64,000 bases of DNA from Ferdinandcohnia sp036962685 (GTDB lineage: Bacteria; Bacillota; Bacilli; Bacillales; Bacillaceae_L), in the NCBI RefSeq assembly GCF_036962685.1, contig NZ_JBALOP010000013.1, positions 41,469 through 105,468 of the forward strand, given 5' to 3'. The first letter of the stretch is position 1. The number at the start of each line of letters is the position of its first letter. A program made the position numbers and the translations under genes. The notes under the pieces were generated by a model. It did no database searches. It was not told the origin of the DNA and worked only from the letters and a program-made list of their open reading frames with translations. Of this stretch, positions 51,697-60,703 are shown piece after piece.

Positions 51697-52665
51697 ATGG
51701 GAAAAAAGATAATTGTGTTTCTATTATTGTTATGTAATCTTCCGATTTTATTAAGCTTAGATCCAACTACGTATGATCCTTCTTACTATTCGAAATATGA
51801 ATCTCCAGAGGGGATTCTTTTCTTAAGTTACTCCGAAAACTGGAATAAGCCACAATTAGAAGATTTATATAGAGAATTAATAAAAAATAAACACGGTGAG
51901 GAAATTAATCTATTGCAGGAAGTTCGAGTTATGGCTGGTTCATCACCTTCAAATAATATGATTACTGGAATCTATCATCCTTTCATTAGTAGCATTACCC
52001 TTTATAAGGGAAACGAACATTCTACTGCAAGAGAATATCGCGACACATTGTCACATGAATATGGACATCATTTTACCTATTATTATTTTCCATCCCACCA
52101 TTTTCCCTTTTCTAAATGGGCGAAGCTAAGAGGGCTAGATCATATGCCTATTAACTGGAATTCGTTTTTAAATTACTCCATTTCTGCACATGAATGGCAT
52201 CCACAGGAAATTTTTGCGGATGATTATGTGGTGTTATACGGGGCAGTTGATAAATCAGAGCGAGACGATGTCTATACAAACGAAGCTTTCTATAAGCGGA
52301 CACAGCATGAAAACCAGAAACTTGATAATGTGCTAGGGAATGAAGAACTACAACAATTTATTGAGCGAGAAACAGGAATAAAAATTGATAGTAACCGGAA
52401 ACTGAAAACACCTGAACTTACAACTATTACTGACGAAAGTCTGACTTTTTCAGTGGAGAAAAAGAAGGATATTGCTTATCGGTTAAATCTCGGAGACTAT
52501 GAATTATATGAAATTACCGAGGACCAAAGTGGTCTAATCACTTTTTCAGATATCATTTTCCCTGAAAATGCTGTTGTTTCACTGGATATTCTTGATTTAA
52601 ATACGTCCATTGGGTATCGGATAGAGGATATCCGACTACATTTGGAGGATTTAATAGAAAATTAA
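51697..52665 (+). CDS. Putative secreted or anchored zinc metalloprotease (HExxH)
   Basis: 322 residues. N-terminal signal/anchor KKIIVFLLLLCNLPILLSL. The H120-E121-Y-G-H124 motif in LSHEYGHHF, and E171 in WHPQEIFADDY as third ligand candidate. The C-terminal part (about 230-322) is beta-rich. I do not recognise a named family. ATG 51697 follows GGGAGTGAG. Function unknown. Confidence 0.65.
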   Translation: MGKKIIVFLLLLCNLPILLSLDPTTYDPSYYSKYESPEGILFLSYSENWNKPQLEDLYRELIKNKHGEEINLLQEVRVMAGSSPSNNMITGIYHPFISSITLYKGNEHSTAREYRDTLSHEYGHHFTYYYFPSHHFPFSKWAKLRGLDHMPINWNSFLNYSISAHEWHPQEIFADDYVVLYGAVDKSERDDVYTNEAFYKRTQHENQKLDNVLGNEELQQFIERETGIKIDSNRKLKTPELTTITDESLTFSVEKKKDIAYRLNLGDYELYEITEDQSGLITFSDIIFPENAVVSLDILDLNTSIGYRIEDIRLHLEDLIEN

Positions 52666-52703
52666 CCGCGTTTCATTATATAATAAAATTATGATGTTAA
52701 AGC

Positions 52704-52887
52704 TTATTCTAAAAGAGTGTCTCCAGAATAAACTTCTAGCCTCTGGCGGTTGCCTCAGATTTTTCAAAGGAATTTACCAAGAATATGATCAAAGACTAAG
52801 AATGCCACTTCCTGTGGCAACGTCTTTGTGACCCACATCGTGTTGGCCTAAAAAAATCTGGGCGCAAATATGCCATGGCGTAATTGA
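52704..52887 (+). repeat. R1 repeat copy D upstream of mntR
   Basis: 5' hairpin TTATTCT/AGAATAA, GCCTCTGGCGG, central GCCAC-TTCCT-GTGGC, and 3' hairpin CAAATATGCC/GGCGTAATTG. Ends 14 nt before mntR. It fills the 235-nt gap after the metalloprotease gene. Confidence 0.85.
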
Positions 52888-52900
52888 TTGAAAGGCGGTA

Positions 52901-53323
52901 ATGACGATTCCGACACCGAGTATGGAAGATTATTTAGAAAAAATTTATTTATCTATTCAGCAAAAAGGCTACGCTCGAAGCGTAGATATTGCTTCTTCTT
53001 TAAATGTCCTCCCTTCTTCCGTCACAAAGATGATGCAAAAATTGGACGAAGAAGGCTTTGGAATATACGAAAAATATAGAGGCTTTGTGCTCACCGACAA
53101 AGGTACAACTGTCGCAAAAAAACTAGTTGAAAAGCATGAAATGCTAGAAGACTTTTTAAAAATGATTGGTGTGCAAGATAAAAATATTTATGAAGAAGTA
53201 GAAAAACTTGAGCATTATATCAGTAAGGAAACCTCTCTTTGCTTATCGACCTTAATTGACTTTTTTGAAGAGAATCCTTCTGCTAAAAAGGAATACCTGC
53301 AATTTCGAAAAGACAAGATGTAA
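52901..53323 (+). CDS. mntR: Manganese transport regulator MntR
   Basis: 140 residues, DtxR family. Winged helix (YARSVDIASSLNVLPSSVTKMMQKLDEEG) and metal ligands D10, E13, H79, E101, E104 and H105 align with B. subtilis MntR D8, E11, H77, E99, E102 and H103. Represses Mn2+ uptake genes. ATG follows AAAGGCGG. R1 copy D lies between any upstream promoter and this start. Confidence 0.94.
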   Translation: MTIPTPSMEDYLEKIYLSIQQKGYARSVDIASSLNVLPSSVTKMMQKLDEEGFGIYEKYRGFVLTDKGTTVAKKLVEKHEMLEDFLKMIGVQDKNIYEEVEKLEHYISKETSLCLSTLIDFFEENPSAKKEYLQFRKDKM

Positions 53324-53324
53324 A

Positions 53325-53352
53325 AAGCTCAGGGGGCTGCCTGGGCTTTTTT
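53325..53352. terminator. Terminator of mntR
   Basis: AAAGCTCAGG and CCTGGGCTTTT stem with T run; shared with the converging gene. Confidence 0.8.
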
Positions 53353-55336
53353 ATTTTAATTCTAAGTTAATTACTTCATCCAAATAAGTTGTGCTTTGGT
53401 ACCCGGTTATTTGGAGCCATTCAGGAATAATTTCTTCATCCGAAACTTCATTATGAACCTCGATTACTATTTTCGTGATGTAATGGCGTGGTTTCTCAAC
53501 TTTAGTTAGATTCGCGAAATAATCATATTCTTCCCGATTATATATTTTTCCATTGCGTTCAACCATTACACCTTCAATATCCATAGCCCCCATTGAAAAA
53601 GCTGAAGATTCATTTTGACCGAGGATATCAAACTGGATAGATTCAAATTTTCGTCCTTCACTCATTTCAGCTGACAGTTCGATTCGCGTAGGTTTGCCTA
53701 ACTCAACATTATCAATTGAAATTTCACTACCCAGATATTCAAAAGTTTGTGGTAGCGGTTGGTTCATATCAATACCTACATTGTAAAAATCATTTTGATA
53801 AGATGACATAGAATTTAAACGAACAAGAATCTCTTTTGGATCATCAAAATATAAAGAATCAAAAAAGGAGTTAAACATGTCAAACTCTCCTGTACTGCTA
53901 GGTACTGGATAATAATATCCAAATGAAGCTGGTTTTGCTGTTTTATCGTTTGTTTCAATTCCTTCAAAAATTAGTTCATTAATATATTTATCATTCGTAT
54001 TCGGCTCAAAATGATATTGAAGGGCTGTTAAAGTAGGAGCCAAAATTACCTTCTCAAACACTATTGGCACTCCATCCACTGTAATCTTTCCGCTCACAGG
54101 ATGCTCAATAGAGACTTGCTTTTTAACTGGAATTTCGAAGTTCCATTCCCCTGAAATTAAATTAGAATCACTATTGTAATCCATCCATAATGGTTTTTCT
54201 GGGTCCTCCCCAATTTTTTGAAGTCTTGAAATGTTTAGCTTTAATGTTTGGACTTCTGATTGAACTGGGGATAAACCAAGTGTCCCTTTAAAAACAGAAC
54301 CATGACCTTCTAAAGGCTGGACTGGTAGTTGGTTGATTGGGAAGGCTTGTTGTTCGAAGGTTTTAATTTCATCCTCAAATGAAATACCTTCCCAAAAATT
54401 AATACCATATTGCTCTACTTCTTCAAGATTCTCAACCTCATAATAAATCAAGGTTTGAAATTCATCAGCAATCGCACTTTTTATCGTTATTTTTATTCCA
54501 TTGGATTCTTGAACAAGATTAAGCGGTTCTCCAATGCCACTTTTTAAAAACGCGAGTAACTGCTCATCCTCTTTGTCTTGCCAATCTAGCCAGGAATAAT
54601 ATAAATAATTAAAGCCATTTGTGACATATCCTATTAATAGTAGTAAAAAGAGTGAAGTAGCGACTCCAACACCAATGGTAGTTCGTTTCTTCTTCTTTTT
54701 TCTTTTTTCCTCCTCTATTTTCTTTAATTTTGTGATTACTTCATTCAAAAACGCTTCCGGAACTTCGGTTGCTTCGGTATCATCGATGAGAGAGTATATC
54801 GTATTCTGAAAGGCTGCTAGACTATTTTGGCAGCTTCTACATGTATGTAAATGTATTTCAAGTTCAATTTTTTCTTGTCGATTTAATGTTCGATTTAAAT
54901 AATCAATAAATGTTTCCAGGTAGTGACCTTCATTAACTCCACTTAAACTCTGAATTCCTTTATGCAAACGTGATTTTACTATTTCAACTGTGATTTCAAG
55001 AATTTCGGCAACCTCTTGCTGCGAAAATCCTAATCCATAGGATAAAATGAGAGCATCATCTAAATCTTCTTGAACTCTTTTGTTTTTACATTCCTGTATG
55101 AAAAGAGAAATTACCCATTTTTCAAAGTTAGCAATCTTTTTTTGTCTTCCAATGTCAGCTTGAACAGTCAGCATGACTTCGAAAAAAACATCTTGGATTT
55201 CTTCAGTATTTTTCAAATATGCCCATGCAAGTTTATATAAACTCTCTTTCCGTTGATCAAACCAATTGATAATGGCCCCAATGTTTTTTTCTCGTACCAT
55301 TTTTATTAAAACGGGCTCAGTCTCCGCTATTATCAC
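53351..55336 (-). CDS. Sigma-70/ECF-like factor fused to membrane anti-sigma protein (DUF4179-like)
   Basis: 661 residues in one frame. Residues 20-60 resemble ECF sigma region 2 (LYKLAWAYLKNTEEIQDVFFEVMLTV); 95-131 hold region 4 HTH (LSYGLGFSQQEVAEILEITVEIVKSRLHKG). A zinc anti-sigma motif H162-x3-C166-x2-C169 follows, then a basic linker (KRKKKKKR), TM helix 221-238, and a 420-residue extracytoplasmic part like the DUF4179/DUF5643 domains of Bacillus anti-sigma factors. GTG 55336 is the start; AGAGGAG is 11 nt upstream. R1 copy E precedes. Confidence 0.78.
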   Translation of the reverse strand: MIIAETEPVLIKMVREKNIGAIINWFDQRKESLYKLAWAYLKNTEEIQDVFFEVMLTVQADIGRQKKIANFEKWVISLFIQECKNKRVQEDLDDALILSYGLGFSQQEVAEILEITVEIVKSRLHKGIQSLSGVNEGHYLETFIDYLNRTLNRQEKIELEIHLHTCRSCQNSLAAFQNTIYSLIDDTEATEVPEAFLNEVITKLKKIEEEKRKKKKKRTTIGVGVATSLFLLLLIGYVTNGFNYLYYSWLDWQDKEDEQLLAFLKSGIGEPLNLVQESNGIKITIKSAIADEFQTLIYYEVENLEEVEQYGINFWEGISFEDEIKTFEQQAFPINQLPVQPLEGHGSVFKGTLGLSPVQSEVQTLKLNISRLQKIGEDPEKPLWMDYNSDSNLISGEWNFEIPVKKQVSIEHPVSGKITVDGVPIVFEKVILAPTLTALQYHFEPNTNDKYINELIFEGIETNDKTAKPASFGYYYPVPSSTGEFDMFNSFFDSLYFDDPKEILVRLNSMSSYQNDFYNVGIDMNQPLPQTFEYLGSEISIDNVELGKPTRIELSAEMSEGRKFESIQFDILGQNESSAFSMGAMDIEGVMVERNGKIYNREEYDYFANLTKVEKPRHYITKIVIEVHNEVSDEEIIPEWLQITGYQSTTYLDEVINLELK

Positions 55337-55358
55337 AATGTATGTCTCTCCTCTAAAT

Positions 55359-55530
55359 CAAATATGCCTTGGCATATTTGTGCCCCATTTTTAGGCCCAC
55401 AGGAGTGGGTCATAAAGACGTTGCCACAGGAAGTGGCGCATTAGTCTTTGAACTTACTGCTCGNNNNNNNNNNNNNNNNNNNNNNNNGGAGGCTTTACCT
55501 TTATTCGGAAGTGGCTCTCCTGTATAAAGG
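55359..55530 (-). repeat. R1 repeat copy E with assembly gap
   Basis: 3' hairpin CAAATATGCC/GGCATATTTG (55359-55380), CCCAC/GTGGG and GCCAC/GTGGC hairpins, GCCTCC, and the 5' hairpin CCTTTAT/ATAAAGG. Read on the minus strand it ends 22 nt before the sigma fusion gene. It occupies most of the 277-nt gap. Confidence 0.82.
55464..55487. other. Assembly gap (24 N)
   Basis: Lies between CGAGCAG and GCCTCC of R1. From copy B, about 33 nt containing GGCGGATGCCACAGATTTTC are expected here. Confidence 0.95.
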
Positions 55531-55592
55531 TAAAAACTTTCCTTTTCTTCAATATTCAACATTTATTGCATGAATCCTTCCTGAAACTTAAA

Positions 55593-55614
55593 AAAGAACC
55601 CCATTATGGAGTTC
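55593..55614 (-). terminator. Terminator of the ABC exporter operon
   Basis: GAACTCC and GGGGTTC stem followed by TTTTTT on the minus strand; its foot touches the stop codon. Confidence 0.8.
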
Positions 55615-57410
55615 TACATGACTTGCTTTTTTAACTGACTTGTAAAAAGATTATAGTAATATCCCTTATGCTGGATGAGGGATTCGTGGTTACCTTTTTC
55701 AACAATTTCTCCTTCATTCAACACAATAATTTGGTCGGCTCTTTCAATCGTATTCAAACGGTGTGCAATGATAAAGCTTGTCTTCCCTTTCATTAGCCTT
55801 TGTAATGCTTCTTGAATTTTCATTTCTGTTACGGTATCAATGCTGCTTGTTGCTTCATCGAGAATTAGAATAGATGGATTTGCAAGAATCGCTCTTGCAA
55901 TCGAAAGAAGTTGCCTTTGCCCTTGGCTAATCCCACTACCATCCTGTTTTAAAATCGTCTTATATTGATTTGGAAGCTTCATGATAAATGAATGAGCATT
56001 TGCTAGTTTCGCGGCTTCAATTACCTCTTGATCTGATGCATCAAGTCTTCCATAGCGAATATTATCCATAATTGACACCTTAAATAAATATGTATCCTGG
56101 AGCACAAAGCCCATTTTTTGACGAAGGCTTTCTCTTGTCATCGATGATGTGTTTACCCCATCAATTAAAATTGCGCCAGAATCTGGTTCGTAAAATCGAG
56201 ACAGTAAATTAATAATTGTTGATTTCCCAGCACCAGTCGGACCGACAAAGGCTACAGATTGACCAGCTTTTACATCAAATGATACATCTTTTATCGTGTT
56301 CCCATTCTTCTCATAAGAAAAAGTGACATGATTAAATTCTACTTCTCCGTGAATTTTGGTCATTTTTTTCGCGCTAGTTTCATCCCTCGCTTCGACTTCT
56401 TCATCCAAAATATCAAAGACACGCTCTGCACCCGCAATTGCGGATAGTAATGTATTGAATTGGTTGGCTAAGTCATTGAGAGGTCGTGTAAATTGTCTTG
56501 AGTACTCAGCAAAAATGACAATCGTTCCGATGGTGATATGCCCTTTCAATGCAAGTATCCCGCCAATCCCCGCAATAATTGCAAAACTTAAGTTATTTAA
56601 CACGTTCATAAGCTTCGGAATAAAACCAGAATATGCTTGTGCAAAATAACCTGCTTTCTTTAGTTTTCCACTTTTTTCTAAGAATTCGTTCATCACGTGT
56701 TCTTCTTGTGAAAAAGTCTTTACAATTCTCTGACCTGATATCGTTTCCTCAATATACCCGTTCAGTTCTCCTAGGTATCGCTGCTGTTCCTTGAACAACT
56801 TTCCTGTCCGTTTCGTGATCCATTTTATTCCGATAAACATGACAGGAATAATAATCATCGTTAGTAAGGTAAGTATTGGGCTTAGCCAAAGCATGATTGC
56901 CACTGTTCCAACTAACGTCAACAAGCTTGAGAATATTTGAATGACAGATGTATTCAAGGTTGAGCTTACATTTTCAATATCGTTCGTAATTCTACTCATG
57001 AGTTCCCCATGTTGCCGTTTATCAAAAAAGTGAATTGGCAAACGATGTAATTGTTCAAAAAGCTCCGTCCTCATGGAAAATACTGTGTTTTGTGCAATGC
57101 CCACCATCCAAAAATTTTGATACCATAATGCCAAGGAATGCAGGATATAGACAACTACTAATCCGAGTAAAAGAATGACGATTCCTGTATGATCCTTTGT
57201 AACGATATATTCGTCGATGCCTTTTCCTAGCAAAAACGGACCAAGAAGGCCAAGCACTGAACTCGCCACTACCATCGCAAGTACGGCAATTAATAATTTA
57301 TGATTGACAGCAAGGTAGGACCAAATTCTTTTAATAGTTCCGATTCGATCTTTTGCTTGTTGAGGTTTATTCCCATGATTTTGTTTAGAACGGTTCATTC
57401 GCGTTGACAT
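55614..57410 (-). CDS. ABC exporter, catalytic-site subunit (YfiC-like)
   Basis: 598 residues: six TM helices plus NBD. Walker A GPTGAGKST, signature SGISQGQRQLL, Walker B LILDEATSSID with catalytic Glu, and H-loop IIAHRLNT. ATG 57410 follows GGGGGCC. Overlaps the partner by 26 bp. Multidrug or lipid-type exporter; substrate unknown. Confidence 0.9.
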   Translation of the reverse strand: MSTRMNRSKQNHGNKPQQAKDRIGTIKRIWSYLAVNHKLLIAVLAMVVASSVLGLLGPFLLGKGIDEYIVTKDHTGIVILLLGLVVVYILHSLALWYQNFWMVGIAQNTVFSMRTELFEQLHRLPIHFFDKRQHGELMSRITNDIENVSSTLNTSVIQIFSSLLTLVGTVAIMLWLSPILTLLTMIIIPVMFIGIKWITKRTGKLFKEQQRYLGELNGYIEETISGQRIVKTFSQEEHVMNEFLEKSGKLKKAGYFAQAYSGFIPKLMNVLNNLSFAIIAGIGGILALKGHITIGTIVIFAEYSRQFTRPLNDLANQFNTLLSAIAGAERVFDILDEEVEARDETSAKKMTKIHGEVEFNHVTFSYEKNGNTIKDVSFDVKAGQSVAFVGPTGAGKSTIINLLSRFYEPDSGAILIDGVNTSSMTRESLRQKMGFVLQDTYLFKVSIMDNIRYGRLDASDQEVIEAAKLANAHSFIMKLPNQYKTILKQDGSGISQGQRQLLSIARAILANPSILILDEATSSIDTVTEMKIQEALQRLMKGKTSFIIAHRLNTIERADQIIVLNEGEIVEKGNHESLIQHKGYYYNLFTSQLKKQVM

Positions 57411-59133
57411 GATCTTGGCCCCCTTTTGCGAACTGAGTTTCATAAACCTTTTGATAAAAAGGCAAGGAATCTAAAAGCTCTTCATGACTTCCTTCGGCAA
57501 GTAATTTTCCATCTTCCATCAGTAAAATCGTATCGGTTGCCATTGCTGTGTAGATTTTTGAAGTAATAATTAAGGTAGTACATTTGTAGTTTTTTAATTC
57601 TGCTAATAAATTAGCTTCTGTCTTTAGATCGAGCGCGCTTGTACTGTCATCCAATAACAAAATTTTCGGGTTGCGAACAAGCGCTCTGGCAATTGAAATT
57701 CTTTGTTTTTGCCCACCTGATAGGTTCACCCCTTTTTGGCCAATGACAGTATCATATTGTAATGAAAGCTTTACAATCGTTTCATGAATTTGGGCTCGCT
57801 TTGCAGCAATGATGATTTCCTCCATTGTCGCTTCCTGTTTTCCCCAGCGAATATTATCCTTAATCGTTCCAGTAAACAATAACGCTTCCTGTGGAACATA
57901 GCCGATTTGTTTTCTTAATTCATAAAGCTTTCGATCCTTCACATCAACGGTGTCAATCTGAACACTTCCGTGAACAACATCATATAATCGTGGAATTAAT
58001 TGAAATAAAGACGTTTTACCTGAGCCTGTCGCACCTAGAATCGCAACAGTTTCACCTGGTTGAATCGTAAACGAGATATCCTGTAAAACTAACGCATTCG
58101 TTCCTGGATACTTGAAATCAACATGTGAAAAGACAATGCTCCCGTTTGCATGTGGGACAGTTTTTAGATTGTGATTTGATTCTCCTAAATCTACCACCGT
58201 ATCTAATACATCAACAAGACGATCTGATGAAGCTTTTGCTCTTGAGAAATGCATTATGATCCAAGAAAATACACCAAGCGCCCCAGTAATTCGAGTCGTA
58301 TAATTGATAACCGCAACAACTTCCCCAACCTGTACGTTGCCTGAGCTAACATCAATACTACCAAACCAAAGAATAGCGATGATACTTCCATTCATTAAAA
58401 GTAATAGTACGGGCATCGTCAATTCGATGAGACGAAGTGAAGTGATTGTTCGGTCTTTTAAGTCCTCATTGGCATGAAAGAAACGTTTTGTTTCATGTCC
58501 CCATCTTACAAATGCTTTTATTAATCTCATCCCCGAAAGGTTTTCTCGCATCACGCCGTTCACAGTATCAAGTTTCTCTTGAACAGATTGGAACAGTTTT
58601 CTTGCTTTAGTCATGACGAAAATAAGAAACAAAATTAAAAATGGAGTCGTAACAATGAGTATCATAGCAAGTTTTACATTAACGAGGAGAGCCATAACCA
58701 TCCCGAAAACGATAAGCATCGGTGCACGAATTGCGATACGCAAACTCATAAACACCGTATTCTGTAACTGGGTTACGTCATTAGTCATTCTCGTAATCAA
58801 TGAAGCTGTATCAAATTTTTGAAGATTAGCAAAGGAAAAGGACTGGATTTTCCCAAATAATTCTTTTCTTACATCAAATGCGAAGCCTTGACTGGTATGT
58901 GAAGCAAAAAAGGAATTCGTTATTCCAGAGATGAAGGCGAGGATCGAAATTACAACCATAATTCCTCCCCACTTCATGACCACTGAAAGATCCTTTTGTA
59001 AAATACCATCGTCAATTATTTTTGCAATTAAAAGCGGTTGCAGAAGTTCCACCGCAAGCTCAACAAATGTCAAACCGAGAGCGACAAAGATCGCTAATCG
59101 ATAAGGTTTTAAAAACGTTAGCATTCTAAACAT
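57385..59133 (-). CDS. ABC exporter, degenerate-site subunit (YfiB-like)
   Basis: 582 residues: six TM plus NBD. Walker A GATGSGKTS, signature NLSGGQKQR, Walker B LLLDDSTSALD with Asp in place of catalytic Glu, and no H-loop His (IITSKIYT). So one composite ATP site is non-canonical, as in heterodimeric exporters such as YfiB/YfiC or BmrCD. The tail (ANEPF) overlaps the partner. Confidence 0.9.
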   Translation of the reverse strand: MFRMLTFLKPYRLAIFVALGLTFVELAVELLQPLLIAKIIDDGILQKDLSVVMKWGGIMVVISILAFISGITNSFFASHTSQGFAFDVRKELFGKIQSFSFANLQKFDTASLITRMTNDVTQLQNTVFMSLRIAIRAPMLIVFGMVMALLVNVKLAMILIVTTPFLILFLIFVMTKARKLFQSVQEKLDTVNGVMRENLSGMRLIKAFVRWGHETKRFFHANEDLKDRTITSLRLIELTMPVLLLLMNGSIIAILWFGSIDVSSGNVQVGEVVAVINYTTRITGALGVFSWIIMHFSRAKASSDRLVDVLDTVVDLGESNHNLKTVPHANGSIVFSHVDFKYPGTNALVLQDISFTIQPGETVAILGATGSGKTSLFQLIPRLYDVVHGSVQIDTVDVKDRKLYELRKQIGYVPQEALLFTGTIKDNIRWGKQEATMEEIIIAAKRAQIHETIVKLSLQYDTVIGQKGVNLSGGQKQRISIARALVRNPKILLLDDSTSALDLKTEANLLAELKNYKCTTLIITSKIYTAMATDTILLMEDGKLLAEGSHEELLDSLPFYQKVYETQFAKGGQDHVNANEPF

Positions 59134-59222
59134 GTGATGCCCCCAAAATATATATCCATAACAATTCTTTCGATTTTCTAAATTATTTTAATCATACAAT
59201 AAAATATACAATTATTATAGAA

Positions 59223-59252
59223 AAAAACACCAAAAGCATGTGCTTTTGATGT
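59223..59252 (-). terminator. Terminator of the DHA2 carrier gene
   Basis: ACATCAAAAGC and GCTTTTGGTGT stem followed by TTTTTT on the minus strand. Confidence 0.82.
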
Positions 59253-59253
59253 T

Positions 59254-60588
59254 TTACTGTTTTTGTAGATTATGAGAATATAATTTTTGACTGGCAAAAA
59301 AGCTTATGATTGTCGCAGCTGTGACTGAAATTAACATAAATAAAACGAGATTATGCATTCCTACAGCAACATCGACCTGACTTGTGATTAGCATCCCCAT
59401 GATACTTGCCCCAAATGTAGTTCCAATATTTCTTGCAAAGAAATGAAGGCTTGTCGACATTCCTTTTTGATGAGCTTCTGCCATTTCCTGAGAACCAATT
59501 GTTCCAATCGTGACAACAATACCAAATGCAAAACCTTGAATCGTTAAAATAGCAAAAATATACCAGAAGCTAGTATCTTTATTCATAAAAAGTGCAAGAA
59601 TCGCAGAAAGCACGAGCAATCCGTTTCCAAAGAAAATGGTATTACGATAACCGTATTTTAAGATAAGATTCCCTGAAGGCACAGATGCAAACATCCAGGC
59701 TGCACTCATACCGAATAGCACGAGTCCACTTACAATAATAGAAATCCCCTGTACCTCTTGCATAAACAAAGGAACATAATTCTGAAACGCAAAAATACTT
59801 AAGAAAATCAAGACGCCATTAATATTAAGCCATGAGATATTTTTATTCTTTAAAATCTCAATTGGGATAAATCGTTTATTCGACTTTTTCTCGCTAAAGA
59901 TAAATGCGACAAGAAAAATAACACCAACTAAATTGTAGATTACAAGATTTTCGGTGGTAATGGTGTTCATTAAAAATGCTAACATACTTCCTGTGAAAAG
60001 AAATGCGCTAAGATAATTAAGAGGATTTTTATCCCTTGTAATGTTTTCTTTATATGGAATTAAACATAAAAGTACAATAATCCCTATTGGTATATTGATA
60101 AAGAAAATCCAACGCCATGACATCGTTTCAACGAAAAAGCCACCGATTAGCGGTGCAATAACAGCAGATACTCCCCACATTGCTGAAAAGAATCCCTGGA
60201 TCTTTCCACGCTTTTCAATTGAATAGAGGTCCCCGGCTATAATCATTGTTAATGGTGAAACCCCACCTGCTCCAAGTCCTTGAATTCCACGGTAAACAAT
60301 TAATTCCACCATTGAATCAGCTAATCCACAAAGTAGGGAACCGATTGTAAAGAGAATAATAGAAATGCTAAATATCTTTTTTCTTCCATAAATATCTGCA
60401 AGTTTCCCGAATATTGGTAAGGAAACAGTAGAAAATAAAACATATATAGCAAACATCCATCCATAAAACTTATATCCACCTAATGTTTCTGCTATCGTTG
60501 GAGCCGTTGTCTGGAGGATTGTTGTATCCATAGCACTAATAAGCATTGCAAGTACAATACTTACTAAAACAAATGGTTTTGATTTCAT
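59254..60588 (-). CDS. MFS drug-type exporter (DHA2-like)
   Basis: 444 residues. Starts VLAMLISAMDTTILQTTAPTIAETL (motif D1), motif A GKLADIYGRKK and GIQGLGAGGVSPL (motif C of antiporters), and NIPIG. Length is shorter than 14-TM members. It probably exports drugs or metabolites. ATG follows AAAGGGG. Confidence 0.88.
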   Translation of the reverse strand: MKSKPFVLVSIVLAMLISAMDTTILQTTAPTIAETLGGYKFYGWMFAIYVLFSTVSLPIFGKLADIYGRKKIFSISIILFTIGSLLCGLADSMVELIVYRGIQGLGAGGVSPLTMIIAGDLYSIEKRGKIQGFFSAMWGVSAVIAPLIGGFFVETMSWRWIFFINIPIGIIVLLCLIPYKENITRDKNPLNYLSAFLFTGSMLAFLMNTITTENLVIYNLVGVIFLVAFIFSEKKSNKRFIPIEILKNKNISWLNINGVLIFLSIFAFQNYVPLFMQEVQGISIIVSGLVLFGMSAAWMFASVPSGNLILKYGYRNTIFFGNGLLVLSAILALFMNKDTSFWYIFAILTIQGFAFGIVVTIGTIGSQEMAEAHQKGMSTSLHFFARNIGTTFGASIMGMLITSQVDVAVGMHNLVLFMLISVTAATIISFFASQKLYSHNLQKQ

Positions 60589-60703
60589 TTTGTTTTCCCC
60601 TTTTAGTCTAGAATTACTCTATTATACTACAGAAATTGGAAAAGAAAAGATGCTTGTTCATTCTAATAAATAAGTATCACCACAAGGAAAATGAGGTTAT
60701 TTC

